This document shows positions 1-4,999 of a stretch of 5,328 bases of DNA, in pieces; position 1 is the first letter of the stretch, and each line of letters begins with the position of its first letter. Under the pieces are notes generated by a model, which made no database searches, was not told the origin of the DNA, and saw only the letters and a program-made list of their open reading frames with translations. The position numbers and the translations under genes are program-made. Source of the stretch: an uncultured Spirochaetaceae bacterium (GTDB lineage Bacteria; Spirochaetota; Spirochaetia; Treponematales; Treponemataceae); contig CACYBG010000043.1 in assembly GCA_902772605.1 (NCBI GenBank), positions 1 through 5,328 of the forward strand, in the 5' to 3' direction.

Positions 1-541
1 CCGAATCAAGAACTTCTGAAAGCGGCTTTTTGGATTCCAAGGCATAACCTTCACCCAAATCTTCATTGAAAGGATTCATAAAGCGGATTTCATTTATGGA
101 AACCCATCCATTCAAATCGGAACTGTAGCAAAATTCCATGTTTCCGACCAAATCGACAAGCTCTTGATTTTTGCCCTTCCATATTTCATCAAGGGTCAGC
201 GGAATTTTTCTGGTATACACCCTGTCGTCCGAAACGCGGACCTTGTAGTACAAATCCATGCCTTCAACATGAGTTCCCGGCTTAAACACCAGATAGCCGG
301 CACCATCTTTGGCAGCAACAAATGAACAGCCTTCATCCACGACAATGTTTCCGTGCACTATCGCATCGGTCATTGTAAATCTTGCACCGTTCGTAACATG
401 AAGTTTCTTTCCTTTTGAGATTGTGTTGAATTCAGTCGTTACGGTATAGTCCTTGCTGTAGGTACCGCTTAATTCAACGGCGAACAGAAATGAGGTTCCT
501 AAAAACAAAATAACCAAAACGAAAAAGAATTTGCTTCGCAT
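1..541 (-). CDS. Secreted protein of unknown function, N-terminal part (3' end outside window)
   Basis: The frame is open for 180 codons from the ATG at 541 to the left edge, so the C-terminus is missing. Residues 1-21 form a clear signal peptide: a basic start (MRSK), a hydrophobic core rich in Phe, Leu and Val, and a likely signal peptidase I site after LFA. The mature protein is therefore exported. Residues about 40-90 have short alternating hydrophobic strands with turns rich in Gly, Asn and Asp (KKLHVTNGARF, GNIVVDEGCSF, GYLVFKPGTHVEG). This resembles a short beta-solenoid, but I cannot assign a family. The later visible part is more charged. The start is well fixed because the signal peptide begins at this ATG, the nearby ATG at 560 is out of frame, and the next in-frame ATG comes more than 50 codons later. 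There is no Shine-Dalgarno sequence, and a consensus promoter ends 6 nt upstream. Function unknown. Confidence 0.8.
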   Translation of the reverse strand, partial: MRSKFFFVLVILFLGTSFLFAVELSGTYSKDYTVTTEFNTISKGKKLHVTNGARFTMTDAIVHGNIVVDEGCSFVAAKDGAGYLVFKPGTHVEGMDLYYKVRVSDDRVYTRKIPLTLDEIWKGKNQELVDLVGNMEFCYSSDLNGWVSINEIRFMNPFNEDLGEGYALESKKPLSEVLDS

Positions 542-547
542 GATAAA

Positions 548-576
548 ATTATAGGGGCATAAATGAAACCTGTCAA
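548..576 (-). promoter_or_regulatory. Consensus sigma70 promoter of the gene at 541, apparently leaderless
   Basis: Read on the minus strand, TTGACA (571-576) is followed by a 17-bp spacer and then TATAAT (548-553), a perfect match to both hexamers and to the optimal spacing. Only six bases (TTTATC) separate the -10 box from the ATG at 541, so the expected start of transcription falls on the A of the start codon. AT-rich DNA just upstream of the -35 box (577-595) could act as an UP element. The promoter lies in the gap after the stop codon of the SH3/ankyrin gene, so the gene at 541 can be transcribed independently. Confidence 0.85.
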
Positions 577-638
577 ATTTTAATGTTAAATTTAACCGTC
601 CTCTTTCATCAGTGCAAAACAAGAAGCCCATGCCCAAA

Positions 639-1628
639 TCACAAATTATCCTTGATGTACATTTCGATTTCCACCGAAATCATTTCGTCGTACTCAGGAA
701 CCGCGACCATCACGGCATTCGGAAAATCATTTTCCAGCATGAGTTTTAGGGCAGCATCATTTTTGTTTTTTGCGGCAAAGACAAGAGGACTTTTATCCGG
801 GTACATCGGTTCCGTCCTGTAACCTGTGGCGATTACCTTTTTAAGAAGCTCCATGTCATTCGTTTCTATGGCCTCAATCAGCGCGTAGTATTCTTCCGAC
901 ATGAAACTTTCCCTGGTCTTAAGGATTGCATCGTTTTCCCGGCACGCATTTTCCTCTTGAACATAACGGTAGTCGGAGGGGTCAACCGAAGTATTGATTA
1001 CCCGGCTTACGAAATTTCCGTCTTCCTCGTCCCAGCTGAGCACAATGATTTTGTTCCTGTAATCGGGAGCGGGATATTCAAGGTAAAAAGGCGTGTCACC
1101 CTTCTCCATTTCCAGATACTCAATGTCGCCGTTCCAATATCCCTTTCCGCCTTTTTGGAATCCTGTCACCATCGCGGTAAACGGAGGCTGAAAAGTTCCA
1201 TCGTAGTAAGCCCCGCCGTTTATGTAAAAATATCCGGTTGACTCCCTGTACAGCGGAACGAAATTATGGCTGTTTGAAATCAGGATTACGTCGTGACCGG
1301 AAATCCAGCCTTCGCGGAAATCATCCTTGGTCTCTATCTTCCAGCGGTGAAAATAATCCCCGGACCTGTATTGCCATGAATCCTTTGACACGCGAAGGAA
1401 ATTCACAACGTCATTTTTATCAAGATAGAAAATCGGCTCCTCGTCAAATTCGTGCGTCATGTTTTCGTATACCGGAACCCTGTCTCGGGCAATCACGCCA
1501 AACATTCCGTGAACTATGCTGAACGTTTCCTTACCGCGGTAAAGGTAATAGTCCATGTCCTTTTCCTGAGCGGAAACAAACGGAATGACCAACGCAAATA
1601 TTATTGAAAACAAAAAAGCCTTTTTCAT
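639..1628 (-). CDS. Secreted protein with SH3-like domain and C-terminal ankyrin-type repeats
   Basis: The product is 329 residues long. Residues 1-20 are a signal peptide (MKKAFLFSIIFALVIPFVSA, likely cut before QEK), so the protein is exported, probably to the periplasm. Residues about 40-117 look like a bacterial SH3 domain: short strands with VPVYENM near the start, a hydrophobic strand VVNFLRVSKDSW, and a closing REGWISGHDVILI, the usual GWI/GWV ending of such domains. Residues about 245-305 resemble one and a half to two ankyrin repeats (YYALIEAIETNDMELLKKVI, SPLVFAAKNKNDAALKLMLE). The middle (120-235) is rich in aromatic and acidic residues and is unassigned. The reading frame continues upstream to 1733, but the signal peptide and a GGGGGA ribosome site 5 nt before the ATG fix the start at 1628. 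It lies 144 bp after the beta-barrel gene and may share its transcript. Both domain types bind peptides or proteins, so a binding or scaffold role is likely. The ligand is unknown. Confidence 0.85.
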   Translation of the reverse strand: MKKAFLFSIIFALVIPFVSAQEKDMDYYLYRGKETFSIVHGMFGVIARDRVPVYENMTHEFDEEPIFYLDKNDVVNFLRVSKDSWQYRSGDYFHRWKIETKDDFREGWISGHDVILISNSHNFVPLYRESTGYFYINGGAYYDGTFQPPFTAMVTGFQKGGKGYWNGDIEYLEMEKGDTPFYLEYPAPDYRNKIIVLSWDEEDGNFVSRVINTSVDPSDYRYVQEENACRENDAILKTRESFMSEEYYALIEAIETNDMELLKKVIATGYRTEPMYPDKSPLVFAAKNKNDAALKLMLENDFPNAVMVAVPEYDEMISVEIEMYIKDNL

Positions 1629-1633
1629 GAAAG

Positions 1634-1639
1634 TCCCCC
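1634..1639 (-). promoter_or_regulatory. Ribosome binding site that fixes the start at 1628
   Basis: GGGGGA on the minus strand lies 5 nt before the ATG at 1628, directly ahead of the signal peptide. This supports 1628 rather than the in-frame ATG at 1733, whose extra 35 residues (many Arg, Cys and Val) would bury the signal peptide. Confidence 0.65.
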
Positions 1640-1699
1640 GATAGATTTCATAAACCGCTGTTACACGCCGACGCACAAAACAACGATTGGCAGCAGACA

Positions 1700-1751
1700 G
1701 CCGTTTCACATTGAGACATGCACGACTGTGCACAAATCACTGCAAAACGGC
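1700..1751 (-). other. Structured RNA element between the beta-barrel and SH3/ankyrin genes
   Basis: In minus-strand RNA, bases 1751-1741 pair with 1710-1700 over 11 bp, including two adjacent G-U pairs. Inside this stem a second hairpin pairs TGCAC (1728-1732) with GTGCA (1719-1723) around a four-base loop. The two G-U pairs would be A-C mismatches on the plus strand, so the fold favours minus-strand RNA, the direction of the genes. It lies 21 bp beyond the stop codon at 1773 and 71 bp before the start at 1628. It could be a processing or stabilising structure, a weak attenuator, or a leader control element. No proper T-run follows it, so I do not call it a terminator. The folding is seen in the sequence; the role is inference. 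Confidence 0.45.
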
Positions 1752-1772
1752 CCCCCATCTGTCAAACAAAAA

Positions 1773-2528
1773 TTAATTGAACAGGATACGCAAATCATTG
1801 TTTTTGTCAATATCAGATGATTCTGCATATCCGCATGAATTGTCCGCATCGCTTTCCGAGACCGATTTTGGACTGTAGAACCTCGGATAGCTTGGAAGTA
1901 TCGGTTCGTTATACTGAACCTGTTTTTCAGCTTTCTTTTGCTGACCGAATCCGCAGCCGAACTTATAGGTCAAACCGACATACCCCCTTGGCAGGCTTGA
2001 TTTAAGGAACGTACAGATCAGGCTGAGCAAGAAATCGTCGCCCACATTCACCGGATCCATGTACATGTCTAATCCCATCCTTAGGGCAAGGCTATGGGAA
2101 ACTCCCGGACGAACAGGCACCAGGTCAATGTCCCAGTTCAAGCCGCAGTAAGGAGCCAGCAGAAGGTCGCCATACTGAGTTTCGTCAGGCAGGAATCCGA
2201 CCGTGATGCAGCCATTCATTATGTTCACACCGACATACGGACACCATGAAAACTTCATTCCATAGTCATCCGAATCCAATTCCGATGATTCAAAATTCCA
2301 GGATTCGCGGGTCATGACTCCAAACCGAAGACCGAAACTGTCGTTCAGCCAGGAAAAATCAATGGCCAAATCGTGCATCACGCCATAATCAAAGAATCCA
2401 CCGAATACATATTCGGATGCATTCAATTCAATGCGATGGGTTTCATCCAACTCTTCCTTTGCAAAAGTTGGAAGACAGGCCACAACAGCCAAAACAAGTG
2501 CGAAAATCAATTTTTTAATGCATTTCAT
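1773..2528 (-). CDS. Probable outer-membrane beta-barrel protein, exported
   Basis: The product is 251 residues long. Residues 1-23 are a signal peptide (basic MKCIKK, a Leu/Val/Ala core, likely cut after TFA). VVAC at 15-18 could be read as a relaxed spirochaete lipobox, so a lipoprotein is the alternative. Residues about 31-195 show many short strands with alternating hydrophobic and polar residues and aromatic ends (YVFGGFFDYGV, LRFGVMT, CPYVGVNI, YVGLTYKFG), as expected for a small outer-membrane beta-barrel. Residues 196-251 are a hydrophilic tail rich in Lys, Ser and Asp that is not barrel-like. Six cysteines remain in the mature part (96, 107, 128, 172, 192, 232), which is many for a barrel protein. 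AGGAGG 5 nt before the ATG fixes the start. The gene has its own promoter and a row of GGTCA repeats upstream, and the membrane-bound LuxR-type regulator gene lies just before it. No specific family is recognised and the ligand or role is unknown. Confidence 0.8.
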   Translation of the reverse strand: MKCIKKLIFALVLAVVACLPTFAKEELDETHRIELNASEYVFGGFFDYGVMHDLAIDFSWLNDSFGLRFGVMTRESWNFESSELDSDDYGMKFSWCPYVGVNIMNGCITVGFLPDETQYGDLLLAPYCGLNWDIDLVPVRPGVSHSLALRMGLDMYMDPVNVGDDFLLSLICTFLKSSLPRGYVGLTYKFGCGFGQQKKAEKQVQYNEPILPSYPRFYSPKSVSESDADNSCGYAESSDIDKNNDLRILFN

Positions 2529-2533
2529 AGTCG

Positions 2534-2539
2534 CCTCCT
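2534..2539 (-). promoter_or_regulatory. Strong ribosome binding site of the beta-barrel gene
   Basis: A perfect AGGAGG on the minus strand lies 5 nt before the ATG at 2528. It is the strongest ribosome site in the window and suggests high translation, as is usual for abundant outer-membrane proteins. Confidence 0.8.
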
Positions 2540-2547
2540 AATTTTTC

Positions 2548-2566
2548 ACGTCTGTTTCCCAGACAT
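2548..2566 (-). other. Stem-loop at the predicted 5' end of the beta-barrel mRNA
   Basis: On the minus strand ATGTCTG (2560-2566) pairs with CAGACGT (2548-2554) around the loop GGAAA, giving 7 bp with one G-U pair. The promoter places the transcription start at about 2566-2567, so the stem would form at the very 5' end of the mRNA, leaving the ribosome site single-stranded. Such 5'-terminal stems are known to protect some outer-membrane protein mRNAs, for example ompA of E. coli, from decay. Its role here is inference. Confidence 0.45.
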
Positions 2567-2573
2567 CGCCTAA

Positions 2574-2601
2574 ACTATACCCCAGATTTCGGCACTGTCT
2601 A
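2574..2601 (-). promoter_or_regulatory. Sigma70-type promoter of the beta-barrel gene
   Basis: On the minus strand TAGACA (2596-2601) is followed by 16 bp and TATAGT (2574-2579). Each box differs by one base from the consensus. The predicted start near 2567 gives a leader of about 38 nt. The imperfect boxes and the repeat array touching the -35 box would suit an activated promoter. Confidence 0.65.
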
Positions 2602-2657
2602 GGTCATAAAAGGTCACATTCGGGAAAAAAAAGGTCATATTCGGGGTCATATTCAGG
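2601..2657 (-). repeat. Array of GGTCA repeats just upstream of the beta-barrel promoter
   Basis: On the plus strand GGTCA occurs at 2602, 2612, 2633 and 2645. Two copies are extended 16-base units (2609-2624 and 2630-2645) that match at 15 of 16 bases and share the form AAAGGTCAYATTCGGG. The last copy continues as GGTCATATTCAGG. The first three starts are 10 and 21 bp apart, close to whole turns of DNA; the last step is 12. The array begins at the -35 box and extends upstream to the stop codon of the regulator gene. It may be a set of activator sites. A dispersed repeat family is the main alternative. Confidence 0.6.
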
Positions 2658-3486
2658 ATTGAGAGGGACTCATCTGCTCATTTTCATGGTCTGAAGCGGA
2701 TTTCGGCCCCAATTTCCTTATCTTTTTGTCTTTTGAAGCTGATTCGGCATATACAATCTCGCAGTCGCCGTAATCTTCCAGGAAACACTGCTTGTCACCC
2801 ACCCCGATCGTGTCGAAGATGAACTTTATCCTGTTCTTAACCGAGCCGATAGCCATCTTGTAGTCCACCGCAATGCTCGTGTATTTTTCGTTTTTCTGAA
2901 TCATGCGCAGCCACTCAGCATCACGGGCGTTCAGTTCGGGATACTTACCCAAATCAAGCTTCTTTTCGTTTTTTTCAAGCTCAATCAGGTCGAATGAACG
3001 TATTTGCAGGAAAAAGGTGATTGCTCCCAATACAAAAGTATAGCCCATTTTTTCAAGGAACAAATCAACGAAAACCTCCCAGCCGAACCTGACTTCGGAC
3101 AGAATCAAAAGCAGATAGACCGCAATCGTAACGGAAACCTTGATTTTCGGACTCTTTTTGAAAAATCCTCGGACATAAAGCGTCGCGGCACCCAAAAAAT
3201 ACATCGGAACGCCTATCAGACTTTTCGGCTCCAGGATGAAGACATTTGCACTGTATAAAAAAGCCAGCAAAGAGAAAATCTCAAGCTTGGACGGAAAGAA
3301 AAAGGCCGCGACAAATCCAAAGATGAAAACCGTATTCACGATGACGGAGACGTTGATTTTAAAGTCTTCCATGTTCGGAAAACCCTTGGTCACAAAAATC
3401 CAGATGTTCGCCACAAGCATTGCAACCGCCATCCCCAAGGCAATTATGCGGAAAATCAAGCGAACGCCCTTTGAATACAGTTTCAT
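2653..3486 (-). CDS. Membrane-embedded LuxR/GerE-type transcriptional regulator
   Basis: The product is 277 residues long. The first 165 residues hold about six hydrophobic segments (roughly 9-32, 44-65, 68-84, 90-108, 117-130, 146-162), with no signal peptide cut. A charged linker (168-182) leads to a LuxR/GerE-type helix-turn-helix at about 184-238. It matches the family pattern well: LNARDAEWLRMIQKNEKYTS for the first helices, then AIGSVKNRIKFIFDTIGVGD for the recognition helix, where GSVKNRI corresponds to the usual GTVKNHL. A final tail (about 247-277) is charged and probably disordered. No receiver or kinase domain is present, so this looks like a one-component sensor that binds DNA while anchored in the inner membrane. 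GAGAGG at 3492-3497, 5 nt before the ATG, supports the start. Its own promoter lies upstream. The next gene encodes a beta-barrel protein with repeats near its promoter, a plausible target. The signal it senses is unknown. Confidence 0.85.
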   Translation of the reverse strand: MKLYSKGVRLIFRIIALGMAVAMLVANIWIFVTKGFPNMEDFKINVSVIVNTVFIFGFVAAFFFPSKLEIFSLLAFLYSANVFILEPKSLIGVPMYFLGAATLYVRGFFKKSPKIKVSVTIAVYLLLILSEVRFGWEVFVDLFLEKMGYTFVLGAITFFLQIRSFDLIELEKNEKKLDLGKYPELNARDAEWLRMIQKNEKYTSIAVDYKMAIGSVKNRIKFIFDTIGVGDKQCFLEDYGDCEIVYAESASKDKKIRKLGPKSASDHENEQMSPSQS

Positions 3487-3491
3487 TTTTA

Positions 3492-3526
3492 CCTCTCAGC
3501 TGAAAGATTCCCACCCGATTATATCA
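3492..3526 (-). promoter_or_regulatory. Extended -10 promoter and ribosome site of the LuxR-type gene
   Basis: TGATATAAT (3518-3526, minus strand) is a perfect -10 box with the TGn extension. No good -35 box lies at the right distance (TGTAAA at 17 bp is poor), as often seen for extended -10 promoters. The predicted start near 3511 gives a short leader of about 25 nt that contains the ribosome site GAGAGG (3492-3497). Confidence 0.65.
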
Positions 3527-3582
3527 CAGATTCGGAACATTTTACAGTTCAAAGACCTGTTTTGGACCGCCCTCCCCTCGAA

Positions 3583-4605
3583 TCAAATGCCGGCAATCGT
3601 CTTATAATCCTCAAGGTTCTTCTTCAGCAGATTCGGTATGTCAAGCTGATACGGACACTTGGACCTGCACTTTCCGCATCCCGTACACTTTTCGATGTCC
3701 TTCATGGCATTCTTCCAGAAATCGTTGGTCCATGCCTTGGTCGGAGCACGACGAACCATAAGCGACATGCGAGCACAGTTGTTGATTAAAATCCCCTGTG
3801 GACACGGCATACAGTAACCGCAGCCTCGACAGAAATCCGAACCGAAATTCTTCCTGTCCGATTCAATGAAAGATTCAATCTCGGAATCGAATTCAGGCGC
3901 ACCGTCCATAAATGAAAGCCACTCCTCCAGTTCATGCATGTGCTGAATCCCCCAGATTGGAAGAACATTGTCAAAACGCGACATGTACGCAAAAGCCGCC
4001 CTGGAATTCGTAATCAGCCCTCCCGCAAGCCCCTTCATGGCGATAAAGCCCACGTCCTTACTTTTGCAGAGCCTTACCAGATTGATTTCACGCTCCCCCG
4101 AAAGATAGCTGAAAGGAAACTGCATCGTCTCATAAAGCCCCGACTCAACGCATTCCTCCGCCACACCGATTTTATGGGCCGTAACTCCAATGTGCAGAAT
4201 CATCCCCTGACGCTTCAAATCCTCCATGCATTCGTACATACCGCTACCATCGCCGGGCCTGTAACAGCGGTCGACACAATGAAACTGATACAAATCAACA
4301 TGATCGGTCTTTAGGTTTTTAAGTGACGTCTCAATCTCCGCCTTAACTTCATCCGGAGACTTGGCCTGGGTCTTCGTCGCAATGTGGATTTTATCTCTCA
4401 CATCGCTCAATGCAAGCCCGATTTTTTCCTCACTGTCCGAATAAAGCCGTGCAGTATCAAAAAAAGTCATGCCCCCCTCATAAGCCCGACGCAGGATTTT
4501 CACCGCAACTTCAAAATCATCACGCTGAACCGGAAGAGCACCGAAAGCATTCTGAGGAGACTCAATCCCCGATTTTCCAAGAACAATTTTCCTTATTTCC
4601 TTCAC
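3583..4605 (-). CDS. Aldo/keto reductase with C-terminal 4Fe-4S domain
   Basis: The product is 340 residues long, usual for this family of predicted iron-sulfur oxidoreductases (COG1453 type). Residues about 5-230 form the aldo/keto reductase barrel. The four classic catalytic residues are visible: Asp50 (FFDTA), Tyr55 (RLYSDSEEKIG), Lys78 (IATKT) and His109 (LYQFH). The C-terminus carries two cysteine clusters, CRGCGYCMPCP at 259-269 followed by Cys277, and CTGCGKCRSKCP at 307-318. Their spacing suggests two 4Fe-4S clusters. The enzyme is cytoplasmic and probably moves electrons between NAD(P)H or a ferredoxin and a carbonyl or related substrate. The substrate is unknown. Start: GTG at 4611 and GTG at 4605 are both in frame. 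AAGG at 4614-4617 lies only 2 nt before the first but 8 nt before the second, so 4605 is preferred; the choice changes two residues. It has its own promoter, and nothing visible ties it functionally to the envelope genes that follow. Confidence 0.92.
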   Translation of the reverse strand: MKEIRKIVLGKSGIESPQNAFGALPVQRDDFEVAVKILRRAYEGGMTFFDTARLYSDSEEKIGLALSDVRDKIHIATKTQAKSPDEVKAEIETSLKNLKTDHVDLYQFHCVDRCYRPGDGSGMYECMEDLKRQGMILHIGVTAHKIGVAEECVESGLYETMQFPFSYLSGEREINLVRLCKSKDVGFIAMKGLAGGLITNSRAAFAYMSRFDNVLPIWGIQHMHELEEWLSFMDGAPEFDSEIESFIESDRKNFGSDFCRGCGYCMPCPQGILINNCARMSLMVRRAPTKAWTNDFWKNAMKDIEKCTGCGKCRSKCPYQLDIPNLLKKNLEDYKTIAGI

Positions 4606-4613
4606 AGCCACAC

Positions 4614-4640
4614 CCTTCTCTTCAATTTTCTTCTATTATA
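4614..4640 (-). promoter_or_regulatory. Promoter -10 box and ribosome site of the aldo/keto reductase gene
   Basis: A perfect TATAAT on the minus strand (4635-4640) lies about 30 nt before the GTG at 4605. The -35 region is weak: TTTTGG (4658-4663) at 17 bp or TTGGGA (4656-4661) at 15 bp. AAGG (4614-4617) is the likely ribosome site and favours 4605 as start. The predicted leader is just over 20 nt long. Confidence 0.55.
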
Positions 4641-4693
4641 ATACAATTTTTTAAATCCCAAAACCCAAATCCTGAAGATTTTTCTCACCCAGG

Positions 4694-4711
4694 AGGGGAA
4701 AGCCTTCCCCT
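4694..4711. repeat. Short perfect hairpin within the first direct-repeat copy
   Basis: AGGGGAA (4694-4700) and TTCCCCT (4705-4711) form a perfect 7-bp stem around the loop AGCC. No T-run follows on either strand, so it is not a standard terminator. The second repeat copy carries a C-to-G change that breaks most of this stem. Confidence 0.5.
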
Positions 4712-4717
4712 ACGCCT
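4695..4717 (+). repeat. Direct repeat, copy 1 (partner at 4922-4944)
   Basis: This 23-base block matches 4922-4944 at 21 of 23 positions; both begin GGGGAAAGCCTTCC. The copies are 227 bp apart in the same orientation. The copy at 4922-4944 runs into the nested hairpins there. Confidence 0.65.
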
Positions 4718-4745
4718 CATCTAAAGAATCGTCTACCCTTTCTCC

Positions 4746-4786
4746 TAAGGGGCAAGCAAAGCAGGTGAGTATGGTTGCGCCCCTTA
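4746..4786. repeat. Long bulged hairpin
   Basis: TAAGGGGC (4746-4753) pairs perfectly with GCCCCTTA (4779-4786). After a two-base bulge (AA, 4754-4755), GCAA (4756-4759) pairs with TTGC (4775-4778). The result is a 12-bp stem with a 15-base loop. Neither strand has a T-run after it. Function unknown; it may belong to a dispersed structured repeat. Confidence 0.55.
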
Positions 4787-4865
4787 AAATCCCCCGAGGA
4801 AACACATTCATTAAATGCCGCTGATTCCCCACAAATTTATTTTCATATGGATATCATAGAATAAT

Positions 4866-4913
4866 TGTACAAAACACACATTTATTCCGACGAAAAAGTG
4901 TGCGTTTTATACA
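4866..4913 (-). repeat. 15-bp inverted repeat that pairs fully only in minus-strand RNA
   Basis: Arms at 4866-4880 and 4899-4913 flank an 18-base loop. On the plus strand two positions are A-C mismatches; in minus-strand RNA both become G-U pairs, giving a continuous 15-bp stem. It lies about 120 nt beyond the stop codon at 5032, in the direction of that gene. On the plus strand six Ts follow the stem (4914-4919), but there is no plus-strand gene to end. It could be a 3' stabilising or processing structure for the partial gene, or a dyad protein-binding site. Confidence 0.5.
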
Positions 4914-4921
4914 TTTTTTCG

Positions 4922-4944
4922 GGGGAAAGCCTTCCGCTACCCCT
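4922..4944 (+). repeat. Direct repeat, copy 2 (partner at 4695-4717)
   Basis: This copy differs from copy 1 at two positions, C to G at 4936 and G to C at 4941. The first change disrupts the small hairpin of copy 1 but lets CCGCTA pair with TAGCGG downstream (4947-4952). Confidence 0.65.
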
Positions 4945-4999
4945 TCTAGCGGGGTGTTTGCAACAAGTCCGTTAGAACGTAGTTTCTAGCGCACCCCGC
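4934..4999 (-). other. Nested and alternative stem-loops after the partial gene
   Basis: Bases 4949-4956 (GCGGGGTG) pair perfectly with 4992-4999 (CACCCCGC). Inside and directly next to the second arm, CGTTAGAA (4970-4977) pairs with TTCTAGCG (4984-4991) over 8 bp with one wobble. A third hairpin, CCGCTA (4934-4939) with TAGCGG (4947-4952), uses four bases of the outer arm, so it cannot form together with the outer stem. The element starts 32 bp beyond the stop codon at 5032. No T-run follows on the minus strand. It may be a structured RNA, a switch-like 3' element or part of a mobile repeat. Confidence 0.5.

Noticed and set aside
1629..1733. Longer start for the SH3/ankyrin protein at ATG 1733
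   Set aside because: The extension would place 35 basic residues before a typical signal peptide, and the GGGGGA ribosome site fits the ATG at 1628. The extension also overlaps the structured spacer.
1760..1765. TTGACA after the beta-barrel gene as the -35 box of a promoter for the SH3/ankyrin gene
   Set aside because: No hexamer resembling TATAAT lies 15-20 bp downstream, so the match is not supported.
2625..2632. Run of eight Ts on the minus strand after the regulator gene as a rho-independent terminator
   Set aside because: No GC-rich hairpin precedes the run. The sequence before it is the GGTCA repeat array.
4866..4919. Rho-independent terminator on the plus strand (stem followed by six Ts)
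   Set aside because: The stem has two mismatches on that strand and an AT-rich base, and no plus-strand gene lies upstream.
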